Part shown: positions 35,552 to 44,933 of the stretch, one piece after another
Numbering within the stretch: position 1 is the stretch's first letter
Layout of the letters: every line of letters starts with the position of its first letter
DNA from: Pachyseris speciosa
Taxonomy: Eukaryota; Cnidaria; Anthozoa; Scleractinia; Pachyseridae
DNA: 64,000 nt
Direction: 5' to 3'
Assembly (NCBI GenBank): GCA_016490735.1
Contig: JAEMWC010000094.1
Location: 1,442,501 to 1,506,500 of the forward strand
The notes under the pieces: model-generated
Told to the model about the DNA's origin: nothing
Databases searched by the model: none
Seen by the model: the letters and a program-made list of their open reading frames with translations, nothing else
Program-made: the position numbers and the translations under genes

Positions 35552-36114
35552 ATTTTTGTAATCCAGATATTCACGAATATTTTGTTGAAGTAGAAAAATA
35601 TCTAATATGTCCTTTATGTGATCAGAAGATAGCAGAACATAGTGTCAAAAATGAACCATGTTGTGATAATCAGAAAATGATTAATGACAATGGTGAAAAT
35701 GTTTGTACAAATTGTGGTTCAGTCTATGGTTATGATTATTGTAAGGAGTACGTTGACTTTCATAATAATATGTATAAAATAAAGCGGAAATCTATATATC
35801 ATCGGAAGTACCATATTGAAAATGTGATAAATGGTATATGTTGCAAGAATAGATTTCAAATTTCAGTAAAAGATAAGGGTAAAATATTAAGAATATTCAA
35901 GGAGATAGACACTATCATCCCTTCGGTGAATAAGAATCGTAAAAGAATGATAAACACCAAATTCATTCTGAAACAATTGTTTATGATGATGGATCTGCCT
36001 TATGAGTATATCATATTAACCAACTCAAAGAAAACACTGAAATTTTATAATCAATATTGGGTTGAGATTCTATTGTTAATATTTGGTAAGATTATTCGTA
36101 TTATCAAACAGTGA
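35479..36114 (+). CDS. VLTF3-like cysteine-rich protein (outer copy)
   Basis: 211 residues, nearly identical to the inner copy at 56344-56982. Cysteine pairs (CPLC near residue 45, CC near 62, CTNCG near 77) suggest a zinc ribbon. A following YHRKYH motif and a C-terminal helical region with NKNRKRMINTKFILKQL resemble the poxvirus/NCLDV late transcription factor VLTF3 (inferred from motif pattern only). A small indel near 35474 removes the start used in the inner copy; the frame here begins at ATG 35479, two codons later. It sits just inside the terminal repeat, with TATAAAA ~40 bp upstream. Confidence 0.6.
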   Translation: MTKERNLRALEKPSQIRSGSQMVNDFCNPDIHEYFVEVEKYLICPLCDQKIAEHSVKNEPCCDNQKMINDNGENVCTNCGSVYGYDYCKEYVDFHNNMYKIKRKSIYHRKYHIENVINGICCKNRFQISVKDKGKILRIFKEIDTIIPSVNKNRKRMINTKFILKQLFMMMDLPYEYIILTNSKKTLKFYNQYWVEILLLIFGKIIRIIKQ

Positions 36115-36589
36115 ATTTTTCATCATATTTCAGTAGGTACTTATCAATAATTGGACTATTATCAACAACATAATCGTCTATGTTCTTCATTGTATTGTGT
36201 ATGCTGGAATTATCAAAATTACCGCTTCTCATGGTTTCTTTTATTGTATTGAGAAGATGCTGGTAGCTTTGATAAGCATATGTACAATTCTGTATTTTCA
36301 TGTCAAGGTTCTTGTGTTTCATCCAACCTTGTATTAAAAGTGATACCGTACTGATGGCAACTAAACTAACACCACCAGTCGAAATACTTGCGGCAAGACC
36401 CCCAGTTGCAAAGATGATGGACAAGGAATTCCCCAGTAATTTCCATTTTTTGAACCTTTTAACAGCCTGTTTATGAGCCCAACACTTTCTGTGATATGTG
36501 TGGTAATAGGCTTTTAATTCATTTACCTGATCTTCTGTTAATTCACCTGAAATATGGTTCCAGCTGAATATGCTTTTTCGCTCTTTCAT
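36104..36589 (-). CDS. Conserved protein with two membrane segments (outer copy)
   Basis: 161 residues. A basic N-terminal helix (HTYHRKCWAHKQAVKRFKKW) is followed by a hydrophobic pair (LGNSLSIIFATGGLAAS and GVSLVAISTVSLLIQGW) and a C-terminal helical part with YAYQSYQHLL. The layout is like SLATT-type two-TM proteins; resemblance only. It overlaps the end of the convergent VLTF3-like gene by 11 bp. The inner copy is at 55869-56354. Confidence 0.6.
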   Translation of the reverse strand: MKERKSIFSWNHISGELTEDQVNELKAYYHTYHRKCWAHKQAVKRFKKWKLLGNSLSIIFATGGLAASISTGGVSLVAISTVSLLIQGWMKHKNLDMKIQNCTYAYQSYQHLLNTIKETMRSGNFDNSSIHNTMKNIDDYVVDNSPIIDKYLLKYDEKFTV

Positions 36590-36598
36590 ACAATATGC

Positions 36599-37018
36599 TT
36601 ATATAACGATTCTGTTCAACACACAGTACCACAAACCAGACAATTGCCCACTTAGAGGTGATAACTTACTAATTTTAGTCGTCAAGAAAGACGGTAGAGC
36701 ATAAGAATATCCTCTATCAAGTGCATGTTTGACATAAAACCTACCGAAGGCATCGTGTAATATACCATGTGTCTGTAATGTATCAATCCAACCAAGAGTA
36801 TGCTCCAAAAAATGTGTTAAGCAGCCTTCACCGGGACCGATTAATCCAATGCCTATATGCTCCTGGATAATATCTCTCACTTCAATATATTTGTTGAAAT
36901 GTTTGTGATATAGAAACTGGTAAACCAAAGCTGATTTCAAAATCCTCTTATCAACACCAGGGTTTTTCCGTTCAGCATCCCGAATGAACCATCGTACAAA
37001 TCTTATAATCTGCTTCAT
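36599..37018 (-). CDS. Conserved Polinton protein of unknown function (outer copy)
   Basis: 139 residues, identical in sequence to the inner copy at 55440-55859. Not recognised. Basic N-terminus (RFVRWFIRDAERKNPG), soluble, no membrane segment or cysteine cluster. It lies between the fibre and two-TM genes, 9 bp from the latter. Confidence 0.65.
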   Translation of the reverse strand: MKQIIRFVRWFIRDAERKNPGVDKRILKSALVYQFLYHKHFNKYIEVRDIIQEHIGIGLIGPGEGCLTHFLEHTLGWIDTLQTHGILHDAFGRFYVKHALDRGYSYALPSFLTTKISKLSPLSGQLSGLWYCVLNRIVI

Positions 37019-37036
37019 AATAATTGATTACATAAT

Positions 37037-37749
37037 TCAAAGATCGAAATAATCTTCAAGGAAACGGAACATATTTTTTAATTCATCATTAGACAGAGAT
37101 TTCTGCCAAACAGAAAAAGCGTACAGATCCATTTCAGAAAAATTGACTGCAGTACCATTATCATTATCAACTTGACATCCAACGAACATTTTTTGTGGAT
37201 TTCCTGACAGCGTTGCTGAGATTGTTTCTGTTCCAACAGGAGTAATTGATGAAATACCTCTAAATAGTTCCATATTTTGTCCATTCACTCTTATTGTCCA
37301 AACCTCAATATTACCAGTCAGATCAGACAAAGAAAGAGCAGTAAGTCTTCCACCTGAGAGAGTACCAAAATCAACCCAAACAGTCCCAGTACCCCAAGGA
37401 AAATGAACACCAAATCGAATATTAGCCTGCCCCCATTGAAATTGAGATTGATTCTTCACTTGTTTTGTATTAACAACCATAATTACTGTGCATGTATTCC
37501 CATTTGGTCCAGCAACTTTGGATACATCAAATGAATTTATTCTCAAGTAGTCATCAGTCCCATCGAATCGCAGAAAGAATCTCTTTTTATTTGAATCTCT
37601 CAACAGCAGAGGTTTTTTGGAATTATCAGTTTGTGTGAAAGATATATTATTGACAGGATCAACCCATCTTGAGACTCTATCGTTTGTATCAGATGTTAAA
37701 ACAGAGAGAGCTGGGATGAGAGCAATAGAAATTCCATCAAGGACTGGTA
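37037..37749 (-). pseudogene. LamG-like fibre gene, 3' part (outer copy, split by insertion)
   Basis: C-terminal ~235 codons of a collagen/LamG-like fibre protein whose 5' part is at 57403-57676. The break coincides with the target duplication CTGGTA (37744-37749) of the inner Polinton. The sequence shows a concanavalin-like beta-sandwich pattern (FFLRFDGTDDYLRI, CTVIMVVNTKQ, EMDLYAFSVWQKSLSNDELKNM). The reading frame continues into the inner element's TIR from a chance ATG at 37828 but has no natural start. Confidence 0.85.
37744..37749 (+). repeat. Target site duplication, left copy
   Basis: CTGGTA directly before the AG end of the inner Polinton; identical to 57403-57408. Confidence 0.95.
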
Positions 37750-37972
37750 AGTAGTATAGTACTTGGGGGTCCTCACGCATTTTCACAACAACGCATTTTC
37801 CAAGGTCAAATTTTTCACAACAACGCATTTTCCAAGGTCAAATTTTTCATAATTCATACATCATGTGGAATCAGACATGGTTTTCACATCATGTATGAGC
37901 TAGCGCATTTTCCAAGGTCAATTTCTAGGAAAATTATCATACGCAACTTTCTCAGAAAAATAGTACTTAATT

Positions 37973-38149
37973 TATAAATCAACAGTATTCATGGAGAAAC
38001 GGCTGATTTCAATAGTCTCGGGAGTAATGAGTATAAATCAACAGTATTCATGGAGAAACGGCTGATTTCAATAGTCTCGGGAGTAATGAGTATAAATCAA
38101 CAGTATTCATGGAGAAACGGCTGATTTCAATAGTCTCGGCAATAATGGG
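37973..38149 (+). repeat. Three 59-bp subterminal tandem repeats
   Basis: Units start at 37973, 38032 and 38091, with core GAGAAACGGCTGATTTCAA; the last unit diverges at its end. The right TIR has two units (about 57060-57177). Candidates for binding sites of replication or integration proteins; function not shown. Confidence 0.85.
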
Positions 38150-38154
38150 TACTG

Positions 38155-38228
38155 TCAAGGTCAAGGTCATCTATTTAAGTACCCTTATGATATAAAAAAC
38201 ACTTAAAGAAATGTTGCTTTAGGTTATT
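38155..38228 (+). promoter_or_regulatory. PolB promoter region in TIR
   Basis: TCAAGGTCAAGGTCA (38155-38169), then TATAAAA (38191-38197) 32 bp before the ATG at 38229. The same arrangement precedes the VLTF3-like gene at the other end. AGGTCA with a TCA 5' extension is the half-site bound by monomeric nuclear receptors of the NR5/ERR type; use by such factors is inferred. Confidence 0.5.
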
Positions 38229-41200
38229 ATGGAGAATAAAGAAAGAAATCTCCGGGCCTTGGAAAAGCCCTCTCAAATCAGGTCAGGTAGCCAGATGGTA
38301 AATGGCCTGAGTCAGAAAAATATTGGATCAGGTAGCCAGATGGTAAATGATCCGAGTCAGAAAATTATATATACTAATGGTATAGACATGGAAAATAGAA
38401 ATAGTATTTTCAAAGAATTATTGAAAAGATTAGGCCGTATGGATGTTGGCGAGATGAGGCGATTAGTTAGTCTCGCTGATAACATCAAAAAGCAGAAGCC
38501 AATTCCAGCACCTCGCAAGAATGTGAAGCAGATGGTTAAAGATTATGAAGACAACATAATTATTCCACCATCACAATTTAGAGATAGACCAGTACCAGCA
38601 CCAAGAACTAAAAAACTAGCCCCAATACCAGAACCAAGGACTAAGATAGAGCAAACAGATAAAGCTCTCAAAGGATACACCAAATCATTTCAAATAGATA
38701 TCAAAAATTACAAAGACCCGCTATTACAACTGCAAAACACAAGAAAGGCTGTAGCGTACCGTCTTGTAAGTTTACTAAAATCAATGAAAGGACTGAAATT
38801 CGTTGAAGCACTAAAGGTAACATTCAGAAAAATGTCTGATGGTGAAATAATACATAAAACAGCCTTTTTCAACAGTCCACCTCAAACAATTATAAATAAT
38901 CTCCAGATCAGTGAATCACTTCAAGCGTCAAAACAAAATATATTAAATAAGATTGCAGTTTGGATTTCAGAAGGATCTGGCTGGGTTGTGGAATCAGTCG
39001 ACAAGCATTTTCTAAATGTTGTAATATATCAGCCAATGAAAGGCTCATCATATATCAAACTACCTCCAGAATTAATGAATAATATGAAGGGATTGATTAA
39101 CATGAAGAATAAAGACAATGAATGCTTCAGATGGTGCCACATCAGACATTTGAATCCACAAGATAAAGACCCTCAGAGAATAAAAAAATCTGATAGACAA
39201 CATATTAATACGTTAGATTATTCTGGCGTTGAATTCCCCGTCACAACTAAACAGTACAACAAGATAGAAAAACAAAATGAGATCAACATCAATGTATTTG
39301 GTTATGAAAACAAACAACCATATCCAATTTATGTTTCAAAAGAAAAGTATGAAGACTGTTTGAATCTTCTATTGATTACAGAAAATGAAAACAAACACTA
39401 CGTTTTAATCAAAGATTTCAAAAGGTTCATGTATAATCAAACAAAGCACAAAGAAAGAAAACACTTTTGCATGCGCTGTCTACAATGTTTCAGCTCAGAA
39501 AGAGTCTTGAATGATCATGTGGACAACTGCATACTGGTTAATGGCACACAAGCAATAAAGATGCCAAACAAAGACAATAATATTCTAAAATTCATCAACT
39601 TCCATAAACAACAGCAAGTACCATTTGTGATCTATGCTGATTTTGAGGCTATAACTGAGAAAATACACGGTTGTCAACCCAACAATGATAAATCATACAC
39701 TGAAGCCTATCAGAAGCATACTGATTGTGGATATGGTTACAAGGTTGTTTGTTGTTATGATGATAAATACAGCAAGCCAATACAAATATATAGGGGTGAA
39801 AAGGCTGTATACAAATTCATGGAAGCTATGTTAGAGGAAGTTAAATATTGTAAGAAGATTGTAAAAGAATTCAACAAACCATTGAAAATGACTGAGGATG
39901 ATGAAGAGAAATTCCAAAAAGCCAAAGAATGTCACGTTTGTGATAAAAAATACACTGAAAAGGATATCAGAGTACGAGATCACTGTCACATTACTGGCCA
40001 GTATAGAGGATCAGCTCATCAAGAATGTAACTTGAAACTTAGAGTTAACCCAGAAGAAGTGAAGATACCTGTTATATTTCACAATCTAAGAGGTTATGAT
40101 AGTCATTTTATTATGCAGGAGATTGGAGCCATTGTCAAGAAACACACCTTCACAAATAAAAAAGGTGAAAACTGTCAAATGAACATCAATGCTATCCCAA
40201 ATAACATGGAGAAGTATATGGCTTTCATGCTTGGCAATCACTTGACCTTTCTTGATAGTTTCCAGTTCATGAGCTCTAGTTTGGAAAAACTTGTAGGCAA
40301 TCTACCAAAAGAAGCCTTGAAATACACCTCACAAGAGTTCAAGGGAAAAGATCTTGATCTGATGGCACAGAAAGGTGTTTATCCATATGATTACATGGAC
40401 AGTTTTGATAAATTCAATCAGAAGCTGCCCTCAAAAGAAGAATTCTATAGCATTCTGAGTGATACGCATATATCAGATGAAGACTATACACATGCTCAGA
40501 CAGTGTGGGAAACATTCTCTTTGAAAAACATGGGTGAGTATCATGATCTGTACCTTAAAACAGACGTACTCCTGCTGGCTGATGTATTTGAGAACTTCAG
40601 AAAAACATGTCTCGAGTACTACAAACTGGATCCGTGTCACTATTTCACATCTCCTGGTTTGTCATGGGATGCTATGCTGAAGATGACTGATATCAAACTG
40701 GAATTGATGACTGACATTGATATGTTCCAGTTCATTGAAAAGGGTATGAGAGGTGGTATCAGCTATATAGCCAACCGTTACGGTAAAGCTAATAATAAAT
40801 ACATGAAGAAGTATGATGAGAAGGCGCCCTCAAAGTACATTATGTATCTTGATGCTAATAATCTATACGGTTGGGCAATGAGTCAATACCTTCCAACAGG
40901 CGGATTCAGATGGATGACTGAGAATAAAATAAATAATCTCAACCTGGCTAAATACAAAGAAGACAGCAATAAGGGTTTGATTCTGGAAGTTGATCTGGAA
41001 TACCCCCAGGAGTTGCATGATCTGCATAATGATTACCCGCTTGGACCAGAGAAGGTGAAAGTAACTGGAGACATGCTTTCAGATTACTGTAAAGACATAG
41101 CAGAGAAATACAATATATCGACTGGTTTGGTACATAAACTGATGCCAACATTAAGCAACAAAGAGAAGTATGTTCTGCATTACAGGAACCTCCAATTATA

Positions 41201-42119
41201 CACAGACTTAGGTTTAAAGGTAACAAAAATCCACAGAGTGCTAGAGTTCAAACAATCACCTTGGCTGAGACAGTACATTGATTTCAATACACAGAAAAGA
41301 ACTAATGCCAAGAATGCTTTTGAGAAAGATTTCTTCAAGTTGATGAATAACTCAGTATTCGGCAAAACTATGGAAAATCTCAGAAAGAGAGTAGATGTCA
41401 GATTGGTGACTGATGAGAAGAAGCTATTGAAATTAGCCAGTAAACCAACTTATGTTAGCAGTAAGATATTCAATGAAAATCTGGTAGCAGTGCATAAGAT
41501 CAAAGAAACACTAACTCTAAACAGGCCGGCATATGTAGGAATGTGTATTCTTGATCTCAGTAAGACACTTATGTATGATTTCCATTACAACTACATTAAA
41601 CAAAAGTACGGTAATAAGGCTAAGCTGCTCTTCACTGACACGGACAGTTTGACATATGAAATTGAAGCTGAAGATGTCTACAGGGATTTCTGGAATGATA
41701 AAGATAAATTCGATAACAGTGACTATCCTGAAAGCTCGCCATTCTCCGATAAGACCAATAAGAAAGTGATTGGTAAGATGAAAGATGAGGCTGCTGGAGT
41801 CCCAATATGTGAATTCGTAGGGCTGAGATCAAAGATGTATAGCTATATTAAAGATGATCAGAAAGGAGGAAAAACAGCAAAAGGAATCAAAAAGAACACA
41901 ATCAAAAATGAAATCAAGCATGAAAATTATAAAGACACTCTATTCAATGACAAACAAATGTATCATAAAATGAAAACAATCAGAAGTGAAAACCATCAAT
42001 TAGGAAGCTATGAAATCAACAAAGTATCACTCAGCTGCTTCGATGACAAAAGATATTTATCAAAAGACGGAATCAACAGTTATGCTTATGGCCATCACAA
42101 AATAAATAGCCAGGAATAA
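38229..42119 (+). CDS. polB: Protein-primed family B DNA polymerase
   Basis: 1296 residues, intact. The N-terminal part has a 15-residue duplication (SGSQMVN..SQK twice, residues ~19-48), proline-rich PIPAPRK/PVPAPRT segments and a C2H2-like zinc site (CMRCLQCF...HVDNC, ~415-435). The exonuclease motifs are DFEAI (~470), NLRGYDSH (~620) and YLKTD (~775). An HNH/endonuclease-VII-like insert (CHVCDKKY, DHCHITG, HQECN, ~567-600) lies between Exo I and II. Polymerase motifs: DANNLYG (A, ~875), NNSVFGK (B, ~1040) and TDTDS (C, ~1137). It belongs to the pPolB group that replicates linear genomes with terminal proteins. Transcribed from the left TIR. Confidence 0.95.
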   Translation: MENKERNLRALEKPSQIRSGSQMVNGLSQKNIGSGSQMVNDPSQKIIYTNGIDMENRNSIFKELLKRLGRMDVGEMRRLVSLADNIKKQKPIPAPRKNVKQMVKDYEDNIIIPPSQFRDRPVPAPRTKKLAPIPEPRTKIEQTDKALKGYTKSFQIDIKNYKDPLLQLQNTRKAVAYRLVSLLKSMKGLKFVEALKVTFRKMSDGEIIHKTAFFNSPPQTIINNLQISESLQASKQNILNKIAVWISEGSGWVVESVDKHFLNVVIYQPMKGSSYIKLPPELMNNMKGLINMKNKDNECFRWCHIRHLNPQDKDPQRIKKSDRQHINTLDYSGVEFPVTTKQYNKIEKQNEININVFGYENKQPYPIYVSKEKYEDCLNLLLITENENKHYVLIKDFKRFMYNQTKHKERKHFCMRCLQCFSSERVLNDHVDNCILVNGTQAIKMPNKDNNILKFINFHKQQQVPFVIYADFEAITEKIHGCQPNNDKSYTEAYQKHTDCGYGYKVVCCYDDKYSKPIQIYRGEKAVYKFMEAMLEEVKYCKKIVKEFNKPLKMTEDDEEKFQKAKECHVCDKKYTEKDIRVRDHCHITGQYRGSAHQECNLKLRVNPEEVKIPVIFHNLRGYDSHFIMQEIGAIVKKHTFTNKKGENCQMNINAIPNNMEKYMAFMLGNHLTFLDSFQFMSSSLEKLVGNLPKEALKYTSQEFKGKDLDLMAQKGVYPYDYMDSFDKFNQKLPSKEEFYSILSDTHISDEDYTHAQTVWETFSLKNMGEYHDLYLKTDVLLLADVFENFRKTCLEYYKLDPCHYFTSPGLSWDAMLKMTDIKLELMTDIDMFQFIEKGMRGGISYIANRYGKANNKYMKKYDEKAPSKYIMYLDANNLYGWAMSQYLPTGGFRWMTENKINNLNLAKYKEDSNKGLILEVDLEYPQELHDLHNDYPLGPEKVKVTGDMLSDYCKDIAEKYNISTGLVHKLMPTLSNKEKYVLHYRNLQLYTDLGLKVTKIHRVLEFKQSPWLRQYIDFNTQKRTNAKNAFEKDFFKLMNNSVFGKTMENLRKRVDVRLVTDEKKLLKLASKPTYVSSKIFNENLVAVHKIKETLTLNRPAYVGMCILDLSKTLMYDFHYNYIKQKYGNKAKLLFTDTDSLTYEIEAEDVYRDFWNDKDKFDNSDYPESSPFSDKTNKKVIGKMKDEAAGVPICEFVGLRSKMYSYIKDDQKGGKTAKGIKKNTIKNEIKHENYKDTLFNDKQMYHKMKTIRSENHQLGSYEINKVSLSCFDDKRYLSKDGINSYAYGHHKINSQE

Positions 42120-42192
42120 AAATATTCTTGGCTACCAAAATAGCAAATACAGTTAATACTGACCTCTATCACATATATAGGTTAGATAAAAG

Positions 42193-42975
42193 TTAGTCTT
42201 TTCTTATACGTGATAAATACAATTTGCTTTCTTCCATGTGTTTGGTTATTTCAAAAATTAAATCTTCAAAACAATTGCTCATAATGTATTTGCACTTGTT
42301 TTTCTCATACATTTGCTTCATACTTTTTTGTTTATCAGTCACTTGGTATACACCAGTGGGACTTTTGAATTCAAGACATAGAGCATTGTATTCTTTTGTT
42401 GGATTCATTAACATTAAATCACATTGTCCGGACATATATCCTTTGTTGTAACTTTTGATTCTCATGTTTGAGCTTATTTGATTCTCACCTAAGCCGGCTA
42501 TCATTAATGCGTCTTCATATTTCTTTCTGATGAATGAAACAATCTTGCAGTGTAAATCATTTTCATTTTCAATCAATAGCATGTTATTGTTTCTGTCATT
42601 GAACTGTTTTTGATATATTCGTTTTCTGACTAATGGTAAGACCTTTTTAGTAACCCAATGTTTAATTTCTTTGGCTTCTTGTTTTTTGGATGAGAATAAA
42701 AGTGAATGAAATCCTGTTTCATTTATAAAAAAACATTTGAAAGTTTTTTCGATTGCATCAGCGAAAATTGACTTTGTTTTGGAATTTATGGACAGTTTGA
42801 AGTCCAATAAGATTTTATCTTCAGAATCAACATGATCTCTGATTGCTCTTTGCGGATTTTTATAGTTGAGAATAATGGCTATGTCTCTTCCTCTGAACCA
42901 TATTTCGTTTTTATCATCGAGATAACAATCTATTGAAACGTCTAATTCTTTATTATCGTAGGAATATTTTTGCAT
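42193..42975 (-). CDS. BRO-N domain fused to PD-(D/E)xK (VRR-NUC-like) nuclease
   Basis: 260 residues. The N-terminal ~110 residues match the BRO-N fold of baculovirus/phage antirepressor-like DNA-binding proteins (IWFRGRDIAIILNYKNPQRAIRDHV, ETGFHSLLFSSKKQEAKEIKHWV, VLPLVRK). The C-terminal part has a nuclease-like pattern: GQCDLMLMNP with Asp, LCLEFKSPTG as ExK, then Q and a Y..SNCFEDLIFEI ending typical of VRR-NUC. Possibly a regulator or a resolution nuclease. The gene order places it convergent with PolB and 11 bp after the integrase. A TATCTAAC-type motif precedes the start. Confidence 0.65.
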   Translation of the reverse strand: MQKYSYDNKELDVSIDCYLDDKNEIWFRGRDIAIILNYKNPQRAIRDHVDSEDKILLDFKLSINSKTKSIFADAIEKTFKCFFINETGFHSLLFSSKKQEAKEIKHWVTKKVLPLVRKRIYQKQFNDRNNNMLLIENENDLHCKIVSFIRKKYEDALMIAGLGENQISSNMRIKSYNKGYMSGQCDLMLMNPTKEYNALCLEFKSPTGVYQVTDKQKSMKQMYEKNKCKYIMSNCFEDLIFEITKHMEESKLYLSRIRKD

Positions 42976-42986
42976 CTACATGTATG

Positions 42987-43975
42987 TTAGATAATTTTCT
43001 TTAAATCCTTGAACGGTATCCAACTGTTAAAGTCATCACTATATCCCTTCCACTTCACCAAAGCTTGTTTCTTCTTGTAATCTCTGCGAATGACTTTATC
43101 AATACGGAATACATCCTGTTTAGCCTTTAATAACTCAGGTTCATAAAAACTCCCTTCAATTTCTTCATCGTTGTGATCTTTTAGTTTGTATGTTATTGGA
43201 TTAGTGTATTGGATTTTATCAACTGTAAACACTTCTTCAGTCCAATTTGGTGTATAGCCCTTGTCGAACACAATCCGTTTATACTTGGATATTCGGACCT
43301 TATCACCTATTTTAAATTTTAGTTTCTGTTTTAATGGCTCCATATCACCATAAAGATTGAAGTAAACAGTTCCTTCATTCCTCTTATCAGATGCTTCAAC
43401 GGGTGTCATCTTTGTGCTTGAATGTTTTGTGTTGTTATACTGTTTCACTAATTTTTGTAACATGTCTAAATACTGTGTATTGCCTTGAACAGTGAACTGC
43501 TTCCACATTTTGGATTTAATTGTCCTATTCCATCTTTCAACTACTGATGATTTCTCTTCATTCTCAGTTGAGTACATCTGTACACTATGTTTCTCTAGCA
43601 AGTCCTTCAAGTGTTTGTTGTAAAACTCTTTTCCCTTGTCACCCATAAATACTGTGGTTTTCTGCCTTCCTTGAATATTGTTTTGAATGCTTCAGTGACA
43701 GATTCACCTTTCTTATCCTTCAATGGGACAATCCAACCATATTTGCTGAAGACATCAATAACCATAAGAAGATATCGATAACCTTTATTCCATTTACTAA
43801 ACTGTTGCATTTCAACTAGATCACTTGCCCATATTTCATCAATTTTATTTACAATCACACGCCGCCGAGTGAAATTTCGTTTTATGGGTGCATGTAATTC
43901 ATCAGCTAGTTTTTCTTGCCAGTTTTCTTCACTCGACGGCTTTTTCCGTTTTTTGAAACACCAAGACCAAGTTTC
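42987..43975 (-). pseudogene. int: Retroviral-type integrase with chromodomain, frameshifted
   Basis: The rve core of Polinton integrase is split between two frames. The 5' part (to about 43646) has ENWQEKLADELHAPIKR, IDEIWASDLVEM (first catalytic Asp) and YLLMVIDVFSKYGWIVPL. The 3' part has GDKGKEFYN (second Asp) and SSVVERWNR (Glu), then a C-terminal chromodomain (VIRRDYKKKQALVKWKGYSDDFNSWIPF). The frames change by one base immediately before the second Asp. The 5' limit is uncertain: the open frame starts inside the PLA2 gene tail and has no clear ATG. Function: element integration giving the 6-bp duplication. Inactive as assembled unless the break is a sequencing error. Confidence 0.85.
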
Positions 43976-44744
43976 TGTTTTTTGTCAATTAAGAATCTAG
44001 CTGTTTGACCCCATTTTGGCATCTCACCATATGGTATTTGATCTAGTGACTCGACCATTGTTCTATCACATTCACCTTTATTTTTTCCCATATCATAACA
44101 AATATCGTGGTAAGCTGCTATTTCATCCACTTTGTTATAAGGTTGTACATTCCATTTCAAGACCTCACCTGTGTTTTTATCATACTCTAACTGTTTATCA
44201 AGGGGATTATAAGGTCCCATGTATTTATACTTTCCGGGTGTCCATCCACTTTTCGGTTTAGGAAGCTTGCCAATAACCTTATGAATGTCAATAGCACCGC
44301 CATAATCTAATCCTTTGATATCTGTTTTGTAACGAATATTTGGTCTCACTTTTGTTGAGAGTTGTTTCAAAGCTTCTGACCCAACCTTTGTGATTGCAGG
44401 TTTTGCGAGGGAAAGTCCTTTGTCAATTAATTTCTTTTGCAGCTTTGGATTTCTCATTGCTTCAGAAGCATAATATCTTCCCATTTCTACACCTTTTTTT
44501 GCTAAATAAGGGACTCCATGTTCTAAGAATCCTGTTAGCGCCATATCTGCGGCTGAATCTAGTATGCCCGCCCCTTCAGACGGGCTAATTAGTTTCCCCG
44601 ATTTCTGACAAATTTAGTCTTTGTGATTCCACATTCAGCACAAGTACATTTCATCACAGTTCGACCATTTTTTGTCTTTTGATATCTTTCACTTCCTGGC
44701 ACACATTCAGTGACTTTCTTCTGTTTCACACAATATGATCTCAT
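43906..44744 (-). pseudogene. DUF5679-like zinc ribbon plus phospholipase A2, frameshifted
   Basis: The 5' part starts at ATG 44744 and runs 51 codons: YCVKQKK...C and CTCAECG pairs form a zinc-ribbon like DUF5679. It stops at 44589 in the shown frame. Another frame, open across the break near 44600, encodes the rest (main ORF 43906-44544). That part contains a parvovirus/adintovirus-type PLA2: a Ca-loop-like YMGPYNPLD and the catalytic AAYHDICYD His-Asp motif. PLA2 in such particles is thought to breach endosomal membranes. The C-terminus is basic (KSRRVKKTGKK). It overlaps the integrase frame. Confidence 0.75.
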
Positions 44745-44777
44745 ATATATTAAGTTGGATAAAATAGCTTTCTTTGT

Positions 44778-44933
44778 CTAGTAGTTAAATCGACATACAT
44801 TTCCACTAAGTTTGTCATAGAATACTGTTATATTATCCAAAGTGCATTTGATTACAACTCGTAAACCAATCAATCTGTTGACAACTATTATAACAAATAT
44901 ATTAACATCATCAATTATTTCGAATTCTATCAT
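44778..44933 (-). CDS. Small 51-residue protein
   Basis: ATG at 44933 overlaps the stop of the preceding gene (ATGA). It has a hydrophobic patch (NIFVIIVVNRLIGLRVVI) and no known domain. The tight overlap suggests it is real, but it may be the detached end of the protease-like gene. Confidence 0.4.
   Translation of the reverse strand: MIEFEIIDDVNIFVIIVVNRLIGLRVVIKCTLDNITVFYDKLSGNVCRFNY

Larger units (their letters stand above)
37750..38304 (+). repeat. Inner Polinton left terminal inverted repeat (555 bp)
   Basis: Matches the right repeat (56907-57402, 496 bp) up to codon 25 of PolB. The 59-bp length difference equals one unit of the internal tandem repeat. It contains repeated GCATTTTCCAAGGTCAA blocks, the tandem repeat, a CAAGGTCAAGGTCA site, a TATA box and the first codons of PolB. 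Confidence 0.9.

Noticed and set aside
37973..38149. CRISPR-like array of repeats
   Set aside because: Units are contiguous with no unique spacers, lie in a eukaryotic transposon TIR, and differ in number between the two TIRs.
40948..41832. Open frames opposite PolB
   Set aside because: Antisense shadows of a conserved coding sequence with no start context or domain.
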